Below, piece after piece: positions 52,625 to 61,216 of a stretch of DNA of 64,000 nucleotides. Within the stretch, counting starts at the first letter, position 1. Every line of letters begins with the position of its first letter. The position numbers were made by a program, and so were the translations under genes. This DNA is from Roseiterribacter gracilis. Lineage in GTDB: Bacteria > Pseudomonadota > Alphaproteobacteria > BOG-932 > Roseiterribacteraceae. The DNA is taken from assembly GCA_018332375.1 (NCBI GenBank), contig BOPV01000001.1:2790001-2854000 (forward strand), read 5' to 3'. The notes below the pieces were generated by a model. The model made no database searches and had not been told where the DNA came from. It saw nothing but the letters and a program-made list of their open reading frames with translations.

Positions 52625-52873
52625 CTAGCTGTCGCGACGCCCCGCGAACATCCGATAGATCAGCAGCAGAATCATCGCGCCGATGACGCTGCCGGCGAAC
52701 CCTGCCGGTTCGCCCGGCAGATACCAGCCCAGTGTCTGGCCGATATAGGTGCCGACGAACGAGCCCGCGATGCCAAGCACGATCGTGATGATGAATCCGC
52801 TGGGATCGCGGCCCGGCATCAGCAGCTTGGCCACCAGGCCGACCAAAAGACCGATGATGATCGTGACTAGCAT
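52625..52873 (-). CDS. GlsB/YeaQ/YmgE-family (transglycosylase-associated) membrane protein
   Basis: 82 residues with three membrane helices and the family pattern LLVGLVAKLLMPGRDPSGFIITIVLGIAGSFVGTYIGQTLGWY...GFAGSVIGAMILLLIYRM. Members are small stress-related inner membrane proteins of unknown activity. It is divergent from the MFS transporter. Confidence 0.93.
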   Translation of the reverse strand: MLVTIIIGLLVGLVAKLLMPGRDPSGFIITIVLGIAGSFVGTYIGQTLGWYLPGEPAGFAGSVIGAMILLLIYRMFAGRRDS

Positions 52874-52909
52874 CTCGCAACTCCGCCGGATGTTCTGTAC
52901 TTCCGAACG

Positions 52910-54196
52910 ATGGCTCTAGCGACCAGTTCCGCGCCACCCGCACGTTTTGATCTGAAGACCGTGCTGGCCTGGTGCCTGTACGACGTCGGACTCGCCGCTT
53001 TCAACACGGTGATCGTCACCTTCGTCTTTCCGGTCTATTTCGCCAAAGCGATCTGGGGCGACGAAACCAGCGGCAGCGCTGCGTGGGGCTTCGCGATGGG
53101 CGCAGCCGGCATCGCGGTCGCGATCCTCAGCCCGGTGGTCGGCGCCATCGCCGACCAACAACGCCGCGTGAAACCGTTTCTGATTTTCTTCGGCAGCATC
53201 GTCGCTGCAGCCAGCGCGGGTTTATGGTTCGCGCTACCCGATCGCAGCAACGCGATCTGGGTGTTGCTCGTCGTCGGCGCGTCCGCTGTCGCGTTCGAAT
53301 TGGCGTTTCTGTTTTATAACGCGCTGCTGCCGCGCTTGGCGCCGCCGGCCAAGCTTGGCCGCCTGTCCGGATGGGGATGGTCCTGCGCCTATCTCGGCGG
53401 CATCGCCTGTCTGGCGCTTGCGCTGGTCGGATTCGTGCAGCCGCAACAAGCGTGGTTTGGCCTGTCGCACGACAAGGCCGAACATATCCGCGCGACGACG
53501 CTGCTGGTCGCCGCTTGGTATCTGGTTTTCACCTTGCCGCTGTTGCTGATTTTGCGCGAAGGCAAACCTGCTTTGTCGATTGGCGCAGCCGCACGCAAAG
53601 GCATGGCGCGACTGCGCGCGACATTGCGCGAAGCGCGCAGCGAACCGAATCTGTGGCGCTTTCTGTTGGCCAGTGCGCTGTATCGCGACGGGCTTGCGAC
53701 GGTCTTCGCGATGGGCGGTCTGTATGCCGCCGGCACGTTCGGCATGGCGTTCGACAAAGTCGTGCTGCTGGCGATCGGCCTCAATATCGCCGCCGGCATC
53801 GGCGCGATTCTGTTTGCCTGGCTGGATGATTTTCTTGGCTCGAAACCGACCGTGCGCCTGTCGTTGATCGGTTTGATCGCGACCGGCGTGCCGTTGTTGC
53901 TGGTCGAAGACACGACGATGTTTGTCGTGTTTGCGTTGGCGCTGTCGCTGTTTGTCGGACCGACCCAGGCAGCAAGCCGGTCGTTGTTGGTCCGTCTGTC
54001 GCCGCCCGAACGCACCGCGGAATTGTTCGGCCTGTACGGCCTGACCGGACGCGCTTTTACGTTTCTAGGACCGTTCAGCTTTTCGCTGGCGACCACCGCG
54101 ACCGGATCACAACGCGTCGGAATGAGCGTCGTAGTTGCGTTTTTCGTGCTTGGCTGGGCGCTGCTCGAAACCGTCCGCGTTCAACGATCTGGATGA
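52910..54196 (+). CDS. UMF1-type MFS transporter
   Basis: 428 residues with about twelve membrane helices. The start KTVLAWCLYDVGLAAFNTVIVTFVFPVYFAKAIWG, SPVVGAIADQQRRVKPFL and FELAFLFYNALLPRLAPPAKLGRLSGWGWSCAYLGGI are hallmarks of the UMF1/Atg22-like family, whose bacterial members are of unknown substrate. ALYRDGLATVFAMGGLYAAG marks the second half. The direction and substrate cannot be derived. Confidence 0.9.
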   Translation: MALATSSAPPARFDLKTVLAWCLYDVGLAAFNTVIVTFVFPVYFAKAIWGDETSGSAAWGFAMGAAGIAVAILSPVVGAIADQQRRVKPFLIFFGSIVAAASAGLWFALPDRSNAIWVLLVVGASAVAFELAFLFYNALLPRLAPPAKLGRLSGWGWSCAYLGGIACLALALVGFVQPQQAWFGLSHDKAEHIRATTLLVAAWYLVFTLPLLLILREGKPALSIGAAARKGMARLRATLREARSEPNLWRFLLASALYRDGLATVFAMGGLYAAGTFGMAFDKVVLLAIGLNIAAGIGAILFAWLDDFLGSKPTVRLSLIGLIATGVPLLLVEDTTMFVVFALALSLFVGPTQAASRSLLVRLSPPERTAELFGLYGLTGRAFTFLGPFSFSLATTATGSQRVGMSVVVAFFVLGWALLETVRVQRSG

Positions 54197-54200
54197 CGCG

Positions 54201-55157
54201 TCAGCGGACCGAATAGTCCCGGATGTCGGCGAACTGACCGCCTTTGCGATAGCGATTGAGATAGGTCGGCAGGATCTGTTCCAGCGACGTCGCTTCGATG
54301 CCGAGATCCTTCAACGTCGCAGCGCCTTGTTGCACGACATTATCGTGACGCAGCTGTTCGACCTGATCGCTGCTCAATGGTGCGCCCGGCAACCAGCCGG
54401 TCCATTTCGCCGCCAGCGCCGCAATGCCGAACGGAATCGGCAGCAGCATGCCTTCGCGACGAATCGTTTTCAGCATCAGCTGCATCAGTTCTTCGAACGA
54501 ATGCGCGCTTGGCCCACCCAGCTCGAACGTGCGGCCGCGCGTATTGTCATCGGCAACCGCGTTGGCAATCGACTGCGCCACGTCACCAACCCAAACCGGT
54601 TGGAAGCGCGTCTTGCCGCCGCCGATCAACGGCAGCATGGGCACGAAGCTCGCCAGCATGGCGAAGCGGTTGAAGAAGTTGTCTTCGGGACCGAACACGA
54701 CCGATGGGCGCAGGATCGTCGCGTCGGCGAACGCCTGACGCAGCGCAACTTCGCCTTCGCCTTTGCTGGCGGCGTAGCGCGAGGCCGCGTTGGGATCGGC
54801 GCCGATCGACGAGACATGCACGACGCGCTGGACGCCGGCACGCTTGGCAGCTGCGCCAATCCGGCCTGGCAATTCGGCATGGGCGCGCTTGAAGCCACCC
54901 GTCGTCAGCGTGCCGACCAGGTTGACGACGATGTCGGCGCCGTCGATTGCGGCCGCGAGCAGACGGTCGTCATACGGGTCGACCAGCATCGGGACGACCT
55001 GGCCCACGACGCCGCCGGTCCGCAGGCGCGCGGCGTTGGCGGTGCTGCGGGTAGCGACCCGGATCACCATCTCAGAGCCAGCCAGCTTCTTGAGGGTGTG
55101 GCGGCCGACAAAGCCGGTGCCGCCAAAAATCGTCGCGACCGGGGTCTTATAAGTCAT
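54201..55157 (-). CDS. Complex I NDUFA9-subunit-like NAD(P)-binding protein
   Basis: 318 residues of the extended/atypical short-chain dehydrogenase fold: VATIFGGTGFVGRHTLKKLA (nucleotide-binding loop), DGADIVVNLVGTL, RVVHVSSIGADPNAASRYAASKGEGE, ILRPSVVFGPEDNFFNRFA, TRFQPVWVGDVAQSI and TFELGGPSAHSFEELMQLM. Similar proteins in alphaproteobacteria are relatives of the NDUFA9 accessory subunit of complex I and may act in its assembly or in quinone synthesis. Confidence 0.9.
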   Translation of the reverse strand: MTYKTPVATIFGGTGFVGRHTLKKLAGSEMVIRVATRSTANAARLRTGGVVGQVVPMLVDPYDDRLLAAAIDGADIVVNLVGTLTTGGFKRAHAELPGRIGAAAKRAGVQRVVHVSSIGADPNAASRYAASKGEGEVALRQAFADATILRPSVVFGPEDNFFNRFAMLASFVPMLPLIGGGKTRFQPVWVGDVAQSIANAVADDNTRGRTFELGGPSAHSFEELMQLMLKTIRREGMLLPIPFGIAALAAKWTGWLPGAPLSSDQVEQLRHDNVVQQGAATLKDLGIEATSLEQILPTYLNRYRKGGQFADIRDYSVR

Positions 55158-55263
55158 CGCGTGGGTCCAGCTTTCGGTTTGTGCTGCTCGTAGCGCCCAG
55201 AACGCCTGTTGACAACGCGCGTTGACAACGCGCCTGCCAGCGGCCTATCAAGCCGGCCCGCAT

Positions 55264-55350
55264 GCCCAGGTGGCGGAATTGGTAGACGCGCTGGTTTCAG
55301 GTACCAGTGGCCGAAAGGCCTTGGAAGTTCGAGTCTTCTCCTGGGCACCA
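55264..55350 (+). tRNA. tRNA-Leu (CAG)
   Basis: Class II tRNA with acceptor GCCCAGG/CCTGGGC, anticodon stem CTGGT/ACCAG around TTCAGGT (anticodon CAG), a variable arm GGCCGAAAGGCCTT and T arm GTTCGAGTC. CCA is encoded. RNase D gene starts eight bases downstream. Confidence 0.97.
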
Positions 55351-55358
55351 CTTATTAC

Positions 55359-55973
55359 GTGAACGATAAAATCACCCTTCATCGGGGCGACCTGCCCCCG
55401 GATCTCTCGTTCGGTTCGATCGTTGCGATCGATACCGAAACGATGGGATTGCGCCCCGAGCGCGACCGGCTGTGCCTGGTGCAGCTGTCGTCCGGCGACG
55501 GAACGGTGCATCTCGTTCAGTTCAATAATCACTTCGACGCACCCAATTTGAAGCGGCTTCTGACCGATCCCTCGGTCGTGAAGCTGTTCCATTTTGCGCG
55601 GTTCGACGTGGCGGTGCTGAAAGCCTATCTCGGCGTCGACGTGAATCCGATTTGGTGCACCAAGATCGCATCGAAGCTGGTTCGCACGTTTACAGACCGT
55701 CATGGGCTGAAAGATCTCGTGCGCGAGCTGCTGGGTGTCGAACTGTCGAAACAGCAGCAAAGCTCGGATTGGGGCGCGCCCGAATTGACCGAGGCGCAGC
55801 TCGAATATGCGGCCTCGGACGTGCTGCATCTGCATGCGCTCAAGACCAAGCTGACCGAAATGCTGGTGCGTGAAGGCCGGATGGACCATGCCGAGGCATG
55901 CTTCCGCTTCCTGCCAACCCGCGGGTGGCTGGATCTGCACGGCTACGAAGACGCGGACATTTTCGCGCATTAA
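55359..55973 (+). CDS. Ribonuclease D-like 3'-5' exonuclease
   Basis: 204 residues from GTG 55359, eight bases after tRNA-Leu. DEDDy-type exonuclease: VAIDTETMGLRPERDRLCLVQLSSG (Asp-Glu), LFHFARFDVAVLKAYLGV, TKIASKLVRTF...RHGLKDLVRELLG and LEYAASDVLHLHALKTKL (Tyr-Asp). It lacks the HRDC domains of full RNase D, as is usual for the short alphaproteobacterial form. It trims RNA 3' ends, probably tRNA precursors; co-transcription with a tRNA is notable. No strong ribosome site is visible. Confidence 0.93.
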   Translation: MNDKITLHRGDLPPDLSFGSIVAIDTETMGLRPERDRLCLVQLSSGDGTVHLVQFNNHFDAPNLKRLLTDPSVVKLFHFARFDVAVLKAYLGVDVNPIWCTKIASKLVRTFTDRHGLKDLVRELLGVELSKQQQSSDWGAPELTEAQLEYAASDVLHLHALKTKLTEMLVREGRMDHAEACFRFLPTRGWLDLHGYEDADIFAH

Positions 55974-55992
55974 CGGCGGCGCCTTCGATCGT

Positions 55993-56061
55993 GCGGCCGT
56001 TAGGCCGCGCATGAATCGACGGCGCGACTCCTAAGCCTGTGTCGGTTTGCCTCGCAAACCG
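55993..56061 (+). terminator. Two hairpins between the exonuclease gene and lptC
   Basis: GCGGCC-GTTA-GGCCGC (55,993-56,008) and CGGTTTGC-CTC-GCAAACCG (56,043-56,061), both perfect. Neither has a T run, so they are only possible terminators. Confidence 0.4.
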
Positions 56062-56106
56062 GCACGGGGCCTGACCTTAAGGCCTTCTCTCTGTATATGT
56101 CTGGGC

Positions 56107-56748
56107 ATGGAGCAAGAGGCCGCCCCCGCGCGTGACCGCGTCGCCTGGACGCCGGCCAAGCGCGATCCGATCAACCTTCGACGCAGCCGCCAGGTGCGCA
56201 TGCTGCGCGTCGCGTTGCCGGTTCTCGTGGTGGTCCTGCTGGGCGTCATCGCGCTGTGGCCGCAATTCCGGCCGCGCCAGATCGAGACCGCGCAGGAAGA
56301 ACGGCGCCGGTCCGAGATGGTCAATACGCGCTTCACCGGCATGGACCGGTCGAGCCGCCCCTATACGATCACCTCGGATTCGGCCGCGCAGGCGATGGAC
56401 GGATCCGGCATCGTCGAGATGAATCACCCGGTCGCGGAAATCTCGCTAGCGAATGGTCGTTGGATCGCCGTGAAAGCAGTGCATGGTCGCTACGACCAGA
56501 ACACCGGTAAAATCGATCTCGACGGCGCGGTCGAACTGTTCCACGACGAGGGCTATCGGTTTCTGACCGAAAAGGCGCATGTCGATTTCAACGAGGGGGT
56601 CGTGTGGGGCGATCAACCAGTCGAGGGTCACGGTCCGAAAGGCGAGATTCGCGCACTGGGCTTTCGCGTAACCGACAAAGGCGAGAACACAGTGTTCACA
56701 GGTCCGTCAAAATTGACGTTGCGCATGGCGGATCGTCCGCCCTCATGA
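56107..56748 (+). CDS. lptC: LPS export ABC transporter periplasmic protein LptC
   Basis: 213 residues from ATG 56107: basic N-terminus (RRSRQVRML), one membrane helix (about 36-58) and a periplasmic beta-jellyroll, RFTGMDRSSRPYTITSDSAAQ, VKAVHGRYDQNTGKIDLDGAVELFHDEGYRFLTEKAHVDFNEGVVWGDQPVEGHGPKGEI. LptC sits on LptB2FG in the inner membrane and passes LPS to LptA. It overlaps lptA by four bases. Confidence 0.93.
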   Translation: MEQEAAPARDRVAWTPAKRDPINLRRSRQVRMLRVALPVLVVVLLGVIALWPQFRPRQIETAQEERRRSEMVNTRFTGMDRSSRPYTITSDSAAQAMDGSGIVEMNHPVAEISLANGRWIAVKAVHGRYDQNTGKIDLDGAVELFHDEGYRFLTEKAHVDFNEGVVWGDQPVEGHGPKGEIRALGFRVTDKGENTVFTGPSKLTLRMADRPPS

Positions 56749-57665
56749 AAATTTCGAGATTGAGGCTCGCCGCGATGGCGCTGCTGGCGATCGGCGCTGC
56801 ATCGCCCGCTTTCGCGCAGTTCACGCCGTTTGCTGAACCGGCCGATAAAAACGACAAGTCGCCGTTGGAAATCACCGCCGACGGCACGTTGGAATGGCTG
56901 CAGAGCGAGCGCGCCTATGTTGCACGCAAGAACGCCGTCGCAACGCGCGGCCCGTCGACTGTACATGCCGACACGATGACGGCGTTTTATCGCGACACGC
57001 CCAAGGACGCGAAGAAACCGGGCGCCGCCGGCGAGCACAAAGAAAAAGAGAAGAAGGGCAGCGACCAGGGCGCCGACCCGGGCGAAATCTGGCGCGTCAT
57101 CGCCGAAGGCAGCGTGAAGATCGAAAATAACGGTCGCACCGCCTATGCCGAACGCGCCGTGTACGACGTCGACAAAAAAGTCGTGGTGCTGACCGGCGGC
57201 GACCTGAAAGTGATCACCGCGATCGAAACCGTCACTGCCAAAGACTCGATCGAATATTGGGAAGAAACGCAGACTGCCGTTGCACGCGGTCACGCGCTGG
57301 CGCGCAAACGCGAAGACACGCTGGCCGGTGACGTGCTGGTCGCGCACTTCACCAAAGAAGACAACGGCTCGACCACGCTGCATCAGGTGGAAGGATTCGG
57401 AAACGTGATCATCACCACGCCCAAGGACGTGGTGCGTGGCGCGCAGGGCGTTTACGACATGCGCACGCGCAAGGCGACGATCTCGGGCCCGGCGAAATTC
57501 TCGCAAGGTGCCAAGGGCGCGCCCGCGCCAGGCACACCGCCCGGTCCTGCGCCGGTGCGCGTCCGCGGCTTGTTCGTGCCGAAGAACAAAGATCAGCAAC
57601 AGCCCGCGGCCGAGCCTGCGCCCGCGACGGCGACGCCGGCAAAAGCAGAGACGGCAGCGAAATGA
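56745..57665 (+). CDS. lptA: LPS transport periplasmic protein LptA
   Basis: 306 residues with a signal peptide ([20 protein letters not shown], cut after AFA) and the OstA domain: PLEITADGTLEWLQSERAYVARKNAVATRG, VHADTMTAFYRDTP, IAEGSVKIENNGRTAYAERAVYDVDKKVVVLTGGD and a DVVRGAQGVYDMRTRKATISG block. A charged linker (about 95-120) and a Pro/Ala-rich tail make it longer than enterobacterial LptA, which is common in alphaproteobacteria. Builds the LPS bridge across the periplasm. Confidence 0.93.
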   Translation: MKISRLRLAAMALLAIGAASPAFAQFTPFAEPADKNDKSPLEITADGTLEWLQSERAYVARKNAVATRGPSTVHADTMTAFYRDTPKDAKKPGAAGEHKEKEKKGSDQGADPGEIWRVIAEGSVKIENNGRTAYAERAVYDVDKKVVVLTGGDLKVITAIETVTAKDSIEYWEETQTAVARGHALARKREDTLAGDVLVAHFTKEDNGSTTLHQVEGFGNVIITTPKDVVRGAQGVYDMRTRKATISGPAKFSQGAKGAPAPGTPPGPAPVRVRGLFVPKNKDQQQPAAEPAPATATPAKAETAAK

Positions 57666-58414
57666 ACGACACGCCGCGCCTGGTTGCGGACAATGCCGGT
57701 CTGGTTGCCCGGCATCTGGGCAAGCGATTCAAACGCCGCCCCGTGCTGCGCGATGTTTCGGTTGCGGTTCAGCGTGGTGAAGCGGTCGGATTGCTGGGGC
57801 CGAATGGCGCCGGCAAGACGACGTGTTTTTACATCATCACCGGATTGATCGCGGCCGACACAGGTTCGATCCATCTCGACGGGCACGACATCACGTCACT
57901 GCCGATGTATCGCCGCGCCCGGCTGGGCATCGGTTATCTGCCGCAGGAAGCGTCGATCTTCCGCGGCCTGACCGTCGAGGAAAACATTCGTGCCGTGCTG
58001 GAAGTGGTCGAAAGCGATCCCGACCAACGCGCGGTGATGCTGGACGACCTGCTGGCCGAATTCTCGATTTCACATTTGCGGCGCACGCCGGCGCTGGCCC
58101 TGTCGGGCGGCGAACGCCGTCGAGTCGAAATTGCGCGCGCATTGGCAAGCCAGCCGCAGTTCATGTTGTTGGACGAACCGCTGGCCGGCATCGACCCGAT
58201 TGCGGTGGGCGAAATCCGCGAGCTGATCCAGCTGTTGCGTCGGCGGGGCATTGGTGTGCTGATCACGGATCACAACGTCCGTGAAACACTCGATATCGTA
58301 GATCGAGCCTACATCCTGCATGATGGCGCCGTCCTCATGGAGGGCGCACCCTCGGACATCGTCGGAAACCAAGATGTCCGGCGGGTTTACTTGGGTGAAA
58401 GGTTCAGTCTCTAG
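57662..58414 (+). CDS. lptB: LPS export ABC transporter ATPase LptB
   Basis: 250 residues with Walker A GLLGPNGAGKTTCFYIITG, the Q loop YLPQEASIFRGLTVEENI, signature LSGGERRRVEIARALA, Walker B FMLLDEPLAGIDPIAV and the H loop VLITDHNVRETLDI. Powers LPS extraction from the inner membrane. Coupled to lptA by an ATGA overlap and 17 bases before rpoN. Confidence 0.97.
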   Translation: MNDTPRLVADNAGLVARHLGKRFKRRPVLRDVSVAVQRGEAVGLLGPNGAGKTTCFYIITGLIAADTGSIHLDGHDITSLPMYRRARLGIGYLPQEASIFRGLTVEENIRAVLEVVESDPDQRAVMLDDLLAEFSISHLRRTPALALSGGERRRVEIARALASQPQFMLLDEPLAGIDPIAVGEIRELIQLLRRRGIGVLITDHNVRETLDIVDRAYILHDGAVLMEGAPSDIVGNQDVRRVYLGERFSL

Positions 58415-58431
58415 GCGTTCAGTACGTCGCT

Positions 58432-59922
58432 ATGGCGCTCACGCAACGGCTCGATCTCCGCCAGGCCCAGACCCTGGTGATGACCCCACAGCTGCAGCAG
58501 GCAATCAAGCTGCTGCAGTTGTCGAACGTTGAGCTGGTCGAATATGTTGAGCGCGAGCTGGAACAGAATCCGCTGCTCGAACTGGCCGACCCGGCCGAGC
58601 CGCCCACCGCCGCAGATCAACCCGCCGCCGAAGCGCTGCCCGAAAGCGAGGGCACGCAGGATCTGACGCAGATCACGCAGAATGATTCGACCGGTGCGGC
58701 CGAGACGCCGCTCGATACGGATCACGACACGACGTACGACGAAGCCGGCCCGTCGGCCTTCGCGCGCGAGCGCGGTAGCGGCGGTTCCTCATTCGACGAC
58801 GATGAATTCGACGCGACCGAACGTCTGACCGAATCCAAAACGCTGCGCGAGCATCTCTATGATCAGCTGGCAGTCGAAATCACCGATCCGGTCGAACGCC
58901 TGATCGGCGGCGCGCTGATCGAGCTGGTCGATGAATGCGGCTGGATCACCGAACCGCTGGGCCCGTTCGCGACTGCGCTGGGCGCACCGGTCGAGCAGGT
59001 CGAAGCGGTTCTGTTGCGCTTGCAGAAATTCGAACCGACCGGCGTATGCGCACGTTCGCTCGCCGAGTGTCTGGCGCTGCAATTGCGCGAACGCGATCGC
59101 TGCGATCCGGCGATGCAAACCTTGCTCGACAATCTCGACCTGCTGGCGCAACGGCGCATGCCCGAGCTGATGCGGTTGTGCGGCGTCGATGCCAGCGATC
59201 TCGCCGACATGATCGCCGAGATCAAGCAGCTAAATCCCAAGCCGGCGCGCGAGTTTGATTCGTCACCGGTGCAGACGGTCGTGCCCGACATTCTGATGCG
59301 GCCGAATCCGTCCGGTGGCTGGGCGATCGAACTCAACCACGACACTTTGCCGAAAGTGCTGGTCAATCGCCGCTATCACGCGGTGGTGCAGAAGGGCACG
59401 CTGAGCAAAGCCGACCGCGAATATATGGCGGAGCGGCTGACGGCGGCGAACTGGCTGGTCCGTTCGCTCGACCAACGCGCGACGACGATTCTGAAAGTCG
59501 CGAGCGAGATCGTCCGTCAGCAGGACGCGTTCTTCATCTACGGCGTGCAGTATCTGCGGCCGTTGATCCTGCGCGACATTGCGACCGCGATCGAAATGCA
59601 TGAATCGACTGTGTCGCGTGTGACCTCGAACAAATACATGCAGACGCCGCGCGGCATCTTCGAGCTCAAATATTTCTTCTCCACCGCAATCGCCGGTTCG
59701 GCCGGTGCCGATTCGCATTCGGCCGAAGCGGTGCGGTTCCGGATCCAGAAGCTGATCACCGCCGAGGAACCCAGCGCGGTCTTGAGCGACGACACGATCG
59801 TCGACCTGCTGCAAAAAGACGGAATCGAGATCGCACGCCGCACCGTGGCGAAGTACCGCGAGCAGCTGCGGATCCCGTCGTCGGTGCAACGCCGCCGCGA
59901 AAAACTGTCCGCTTCGGCCTGA
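58432..59922 (+). CDS. rpoN: RNA polymerase sigma-54 factor
   Basis: 496 residues: region I LDLRQAQTLVMTPQLQQAIKLLQLSNVELVEYVERELEQNPLLE (activator-binding, Gln-rich), an acidic region II (about 50-130), the core-binding domain and the DNA-binding end with HESTVSRVTSNKYMQTPRGIFELKYFF and the RpoN box ARRTVAKYREQLRIPSS. It reads -24/-12 promoters with enhancer-binding activators. In many relatives hpf and ptsN come next; here secreted protein genes follow instead. One perfect sigma-54 promoter was seen in this window (25,269). Confidence 0.97.
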   Translation: MALTQRLDLRQAQTLVMTPQLQQAIKLLQLSNVELVEYVERELEQNPLLELADPAEPPTAADQPAAEALPESEGTQDLTQITQNDSTGAAETPLDTDHDTTYDEAGPSAFARERGSGGSSFDDDEFDATERLTESKTLREHLYDQLAVEITDPVERLIGGALIELVDECGWITEPLGPFATALGAPVEQVEAVLLRLQKFEPTGVCARSLAECLALQLRERDRCDPAMQTLLDNLDLLAQRRMPELMRLCGVDASDLADMIAEIKQLNPKPAREFDSSPVQTVVPDILMRPNPSGGWAIELNHDTLPKVLVNRRYHAVVQKGTLSKADREYMAERLTAANWLVRSLDQRATTILKVASEIVRQQDAFFIYGVQYLRPLILRDIATAIEMHESTVSRVTSNKYMQTPRGIFELKYFFSTAIAGSAGADSHSAEAVRFRIQKLITAEEPSAVLSDDTIVDLLQKDGIEIARRTVAKYREQLRIPSSVQRRREKLSASA

Positions 59923-60092
59923 TTTTCCTGAATCTACGGAATTCTGGAACCGTCGCGCCCGTCTGAGCGATTCCGCAGGTGGGAGCTGGTGTTAACCAAG
60001 GCCCTATTTCGGTCCTATTCGGGGTAGTGACTCCACCAATGCTTCGGATAGGTTCCGACGCCCGTATCACATCTCCAAGGAGACGCTGTCAG

Positions 60093-60383
60093 ATGAAGTC
60101 CGCCCTCGCGCTCGCCGCTCTCGTCGCTTTCGCCGCCGCCCCTGCGGTTGCGAAGGATTGTGGCGCCCGCCCGGCCTCCCCTCCGATTCCGAACGGCAAG
60201 TCCGCTTCGGAAGCCGACATGAAGGCCTCCTACACCAAGATCACGACCTACACGAAGGCCGTGAACGAGTATCTGCAGTGCCTCGCGGGTGAAACCAAAG
60301 CCGCGACTGCAGAAGCCCAAAAAGTGCAGGCCGACTACAAAGTCGCTGCGGACGAATGGAACAAGGCGCCGGCGAAGCCGTAA
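60093..60383 (+). CDS. Secreted cysteine-containing helical protein, family member 2 (96 aa)
   Basis: ATG 60093 with AAGGAG eleven bases upstream; Sec signal peptide (MKSALALAALVAFAAAPAVA, cut after AKA or near). One family unit follows: DCGARPASPPIPNGKSASEADM, a helix, VNEYLQCLAGETK, a second helix. The Cys pair is about 50 residues apart and could form a disulfide between two helices, like in the neighbour at 60,467 and the protein at 5,493. Function unknown. The 170 bases before it contain no other gene. Confidence 0.75.
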   Translation: MKSALALAALVAFAAAPAVAKDCGARPASPPIPNGKSASEADMKASYTKITTYTKAVNEYLQCLAGETKAATAEAQKVQADYKVAADEWNKAPAKP

Positions 60384-60466
60384 GGCAACGCCGAAGCGTT
60401 ATGGCAGCGGCCGTCCGCGAGTGGCCGCGCCACCACTTTCTTTTTTGAACGATCGCGAGAGATCCG

Positions 60467-61150
60467 ATGATCCGCCAAGCGCCCGCTATCTTCGCCGCCG
60501 CCGTCTTCGCGCTATTCGCATGCGCTGAAGCGTCGGCGCAGCAGCACCCAGCGACAACGCCGGCCAGCTGCAAAGAGCCGACCTTCCCCAAAGCACCTTC
60601 GGCCTCGATGAGCACCGAAGAGCTGAACGCGCTGGTCAGCGGATTCCAGGCGACGCAGCGCGACGGCAAAGCGCGCTACATCAATTGCTCGAGCGATCCG
60701 GACTGGAACAAGTACGAAGCCAAGGTCGACGCCTACGCTGCGAAGCTGAACAGCGCGGTCAACGCGTTCAACAAGGCGAACTCGCGGCCGACGACGACGC
60801 CCGCAAGCTGCACGCCGGTGAAGAAGCTGGAAGTTCCCGCCGCGCCGACGCGTGAGCAGCTCATCCAGTTGCAGGCCGATCTGAAGACGGTGATTCCGGA
60901 CTTCAACGAGCGCTATCAGAAATGCGCTTCGGCGAAGGACATTGCCGACACCAAGGCGGCGATCCAGAAAGCGCAGACGGACTTCGACGCCAAGGTGCGC
61001 GAAGTGAACGCCGAGACCGAGCGCAAGAACGCCGAAATACAGAAAGAGAACGAAGAAGCGCTGCGCCAGCAGCAGGAACAGGCGAACAAGTCGCAGCGCA
61101 ACAGCACGCCAGCCACCGGCAGCAGCAACAGCCCGGGCACGCGCTACTAA
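60467..61150 (+). CDS. Secreted cysteine-containing helical protein with two family units, member 3 (227 aa)
   Basis: Signal peptide (MIRQAPAIFAAAVFALFACA, cut after ASA). Two tandem units share TTPASC...P.AP...E.L followed by helix, Y-x-x-C, helix: the first about residues 30-105 (ARYINCSSDPDW) and the second about 112-185 (RYQKCASAKDIAD). The C-terminal 45 residues are a Lys/Glu/Gln-rich helix and a Ser/Asn tail. It lies 83 bases behind member 2 and ends in a strong terminator. The internal duplication and the neighbouring relative suggest a family expanding by duplication. Function unknown. Confidence 0.75.
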   Translation: MIRQAPAIFAAAVFALFACAEASAQQHPATTPASCKEPTFPKAPSASMSTEELNALVSGFQATQRDGKARYINCSSDPDWNKYEAKVDAYAAKLNSAVNAFNKANSRPTTTPASCTPVKKLEVPAAPTREQLIQLQADLKTVIPDFNERYQKCASAKDIADTKAAIQKAQTDFDAKVREVNAETERKNAEIQKENEEALRQQQEQANKSQRNSTPATGSSNSPGTRY

Positions 61151-61174
61151 TCGCCTCGATCATCTGATCGAATC

Positions 61175-61204
61175 AAAACGGCGGGCCCAACAGCCCGCCG
61201 TTTT
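61175..61204 (+). terminator. Strong bidirectional intrinsic terminator
   Basis: Twelve-pair stem AAAACGGCGGGC with GCCCGCCGTTTT around a six-base loop, followed by T on the plus strand and T (from AAAA) on the minus strand. It closes both the secreted-protein unit and the convergent pepF gene. Confidence 0.9.
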
Positions 61205-61216
61205 TCGTTGTGCGAT

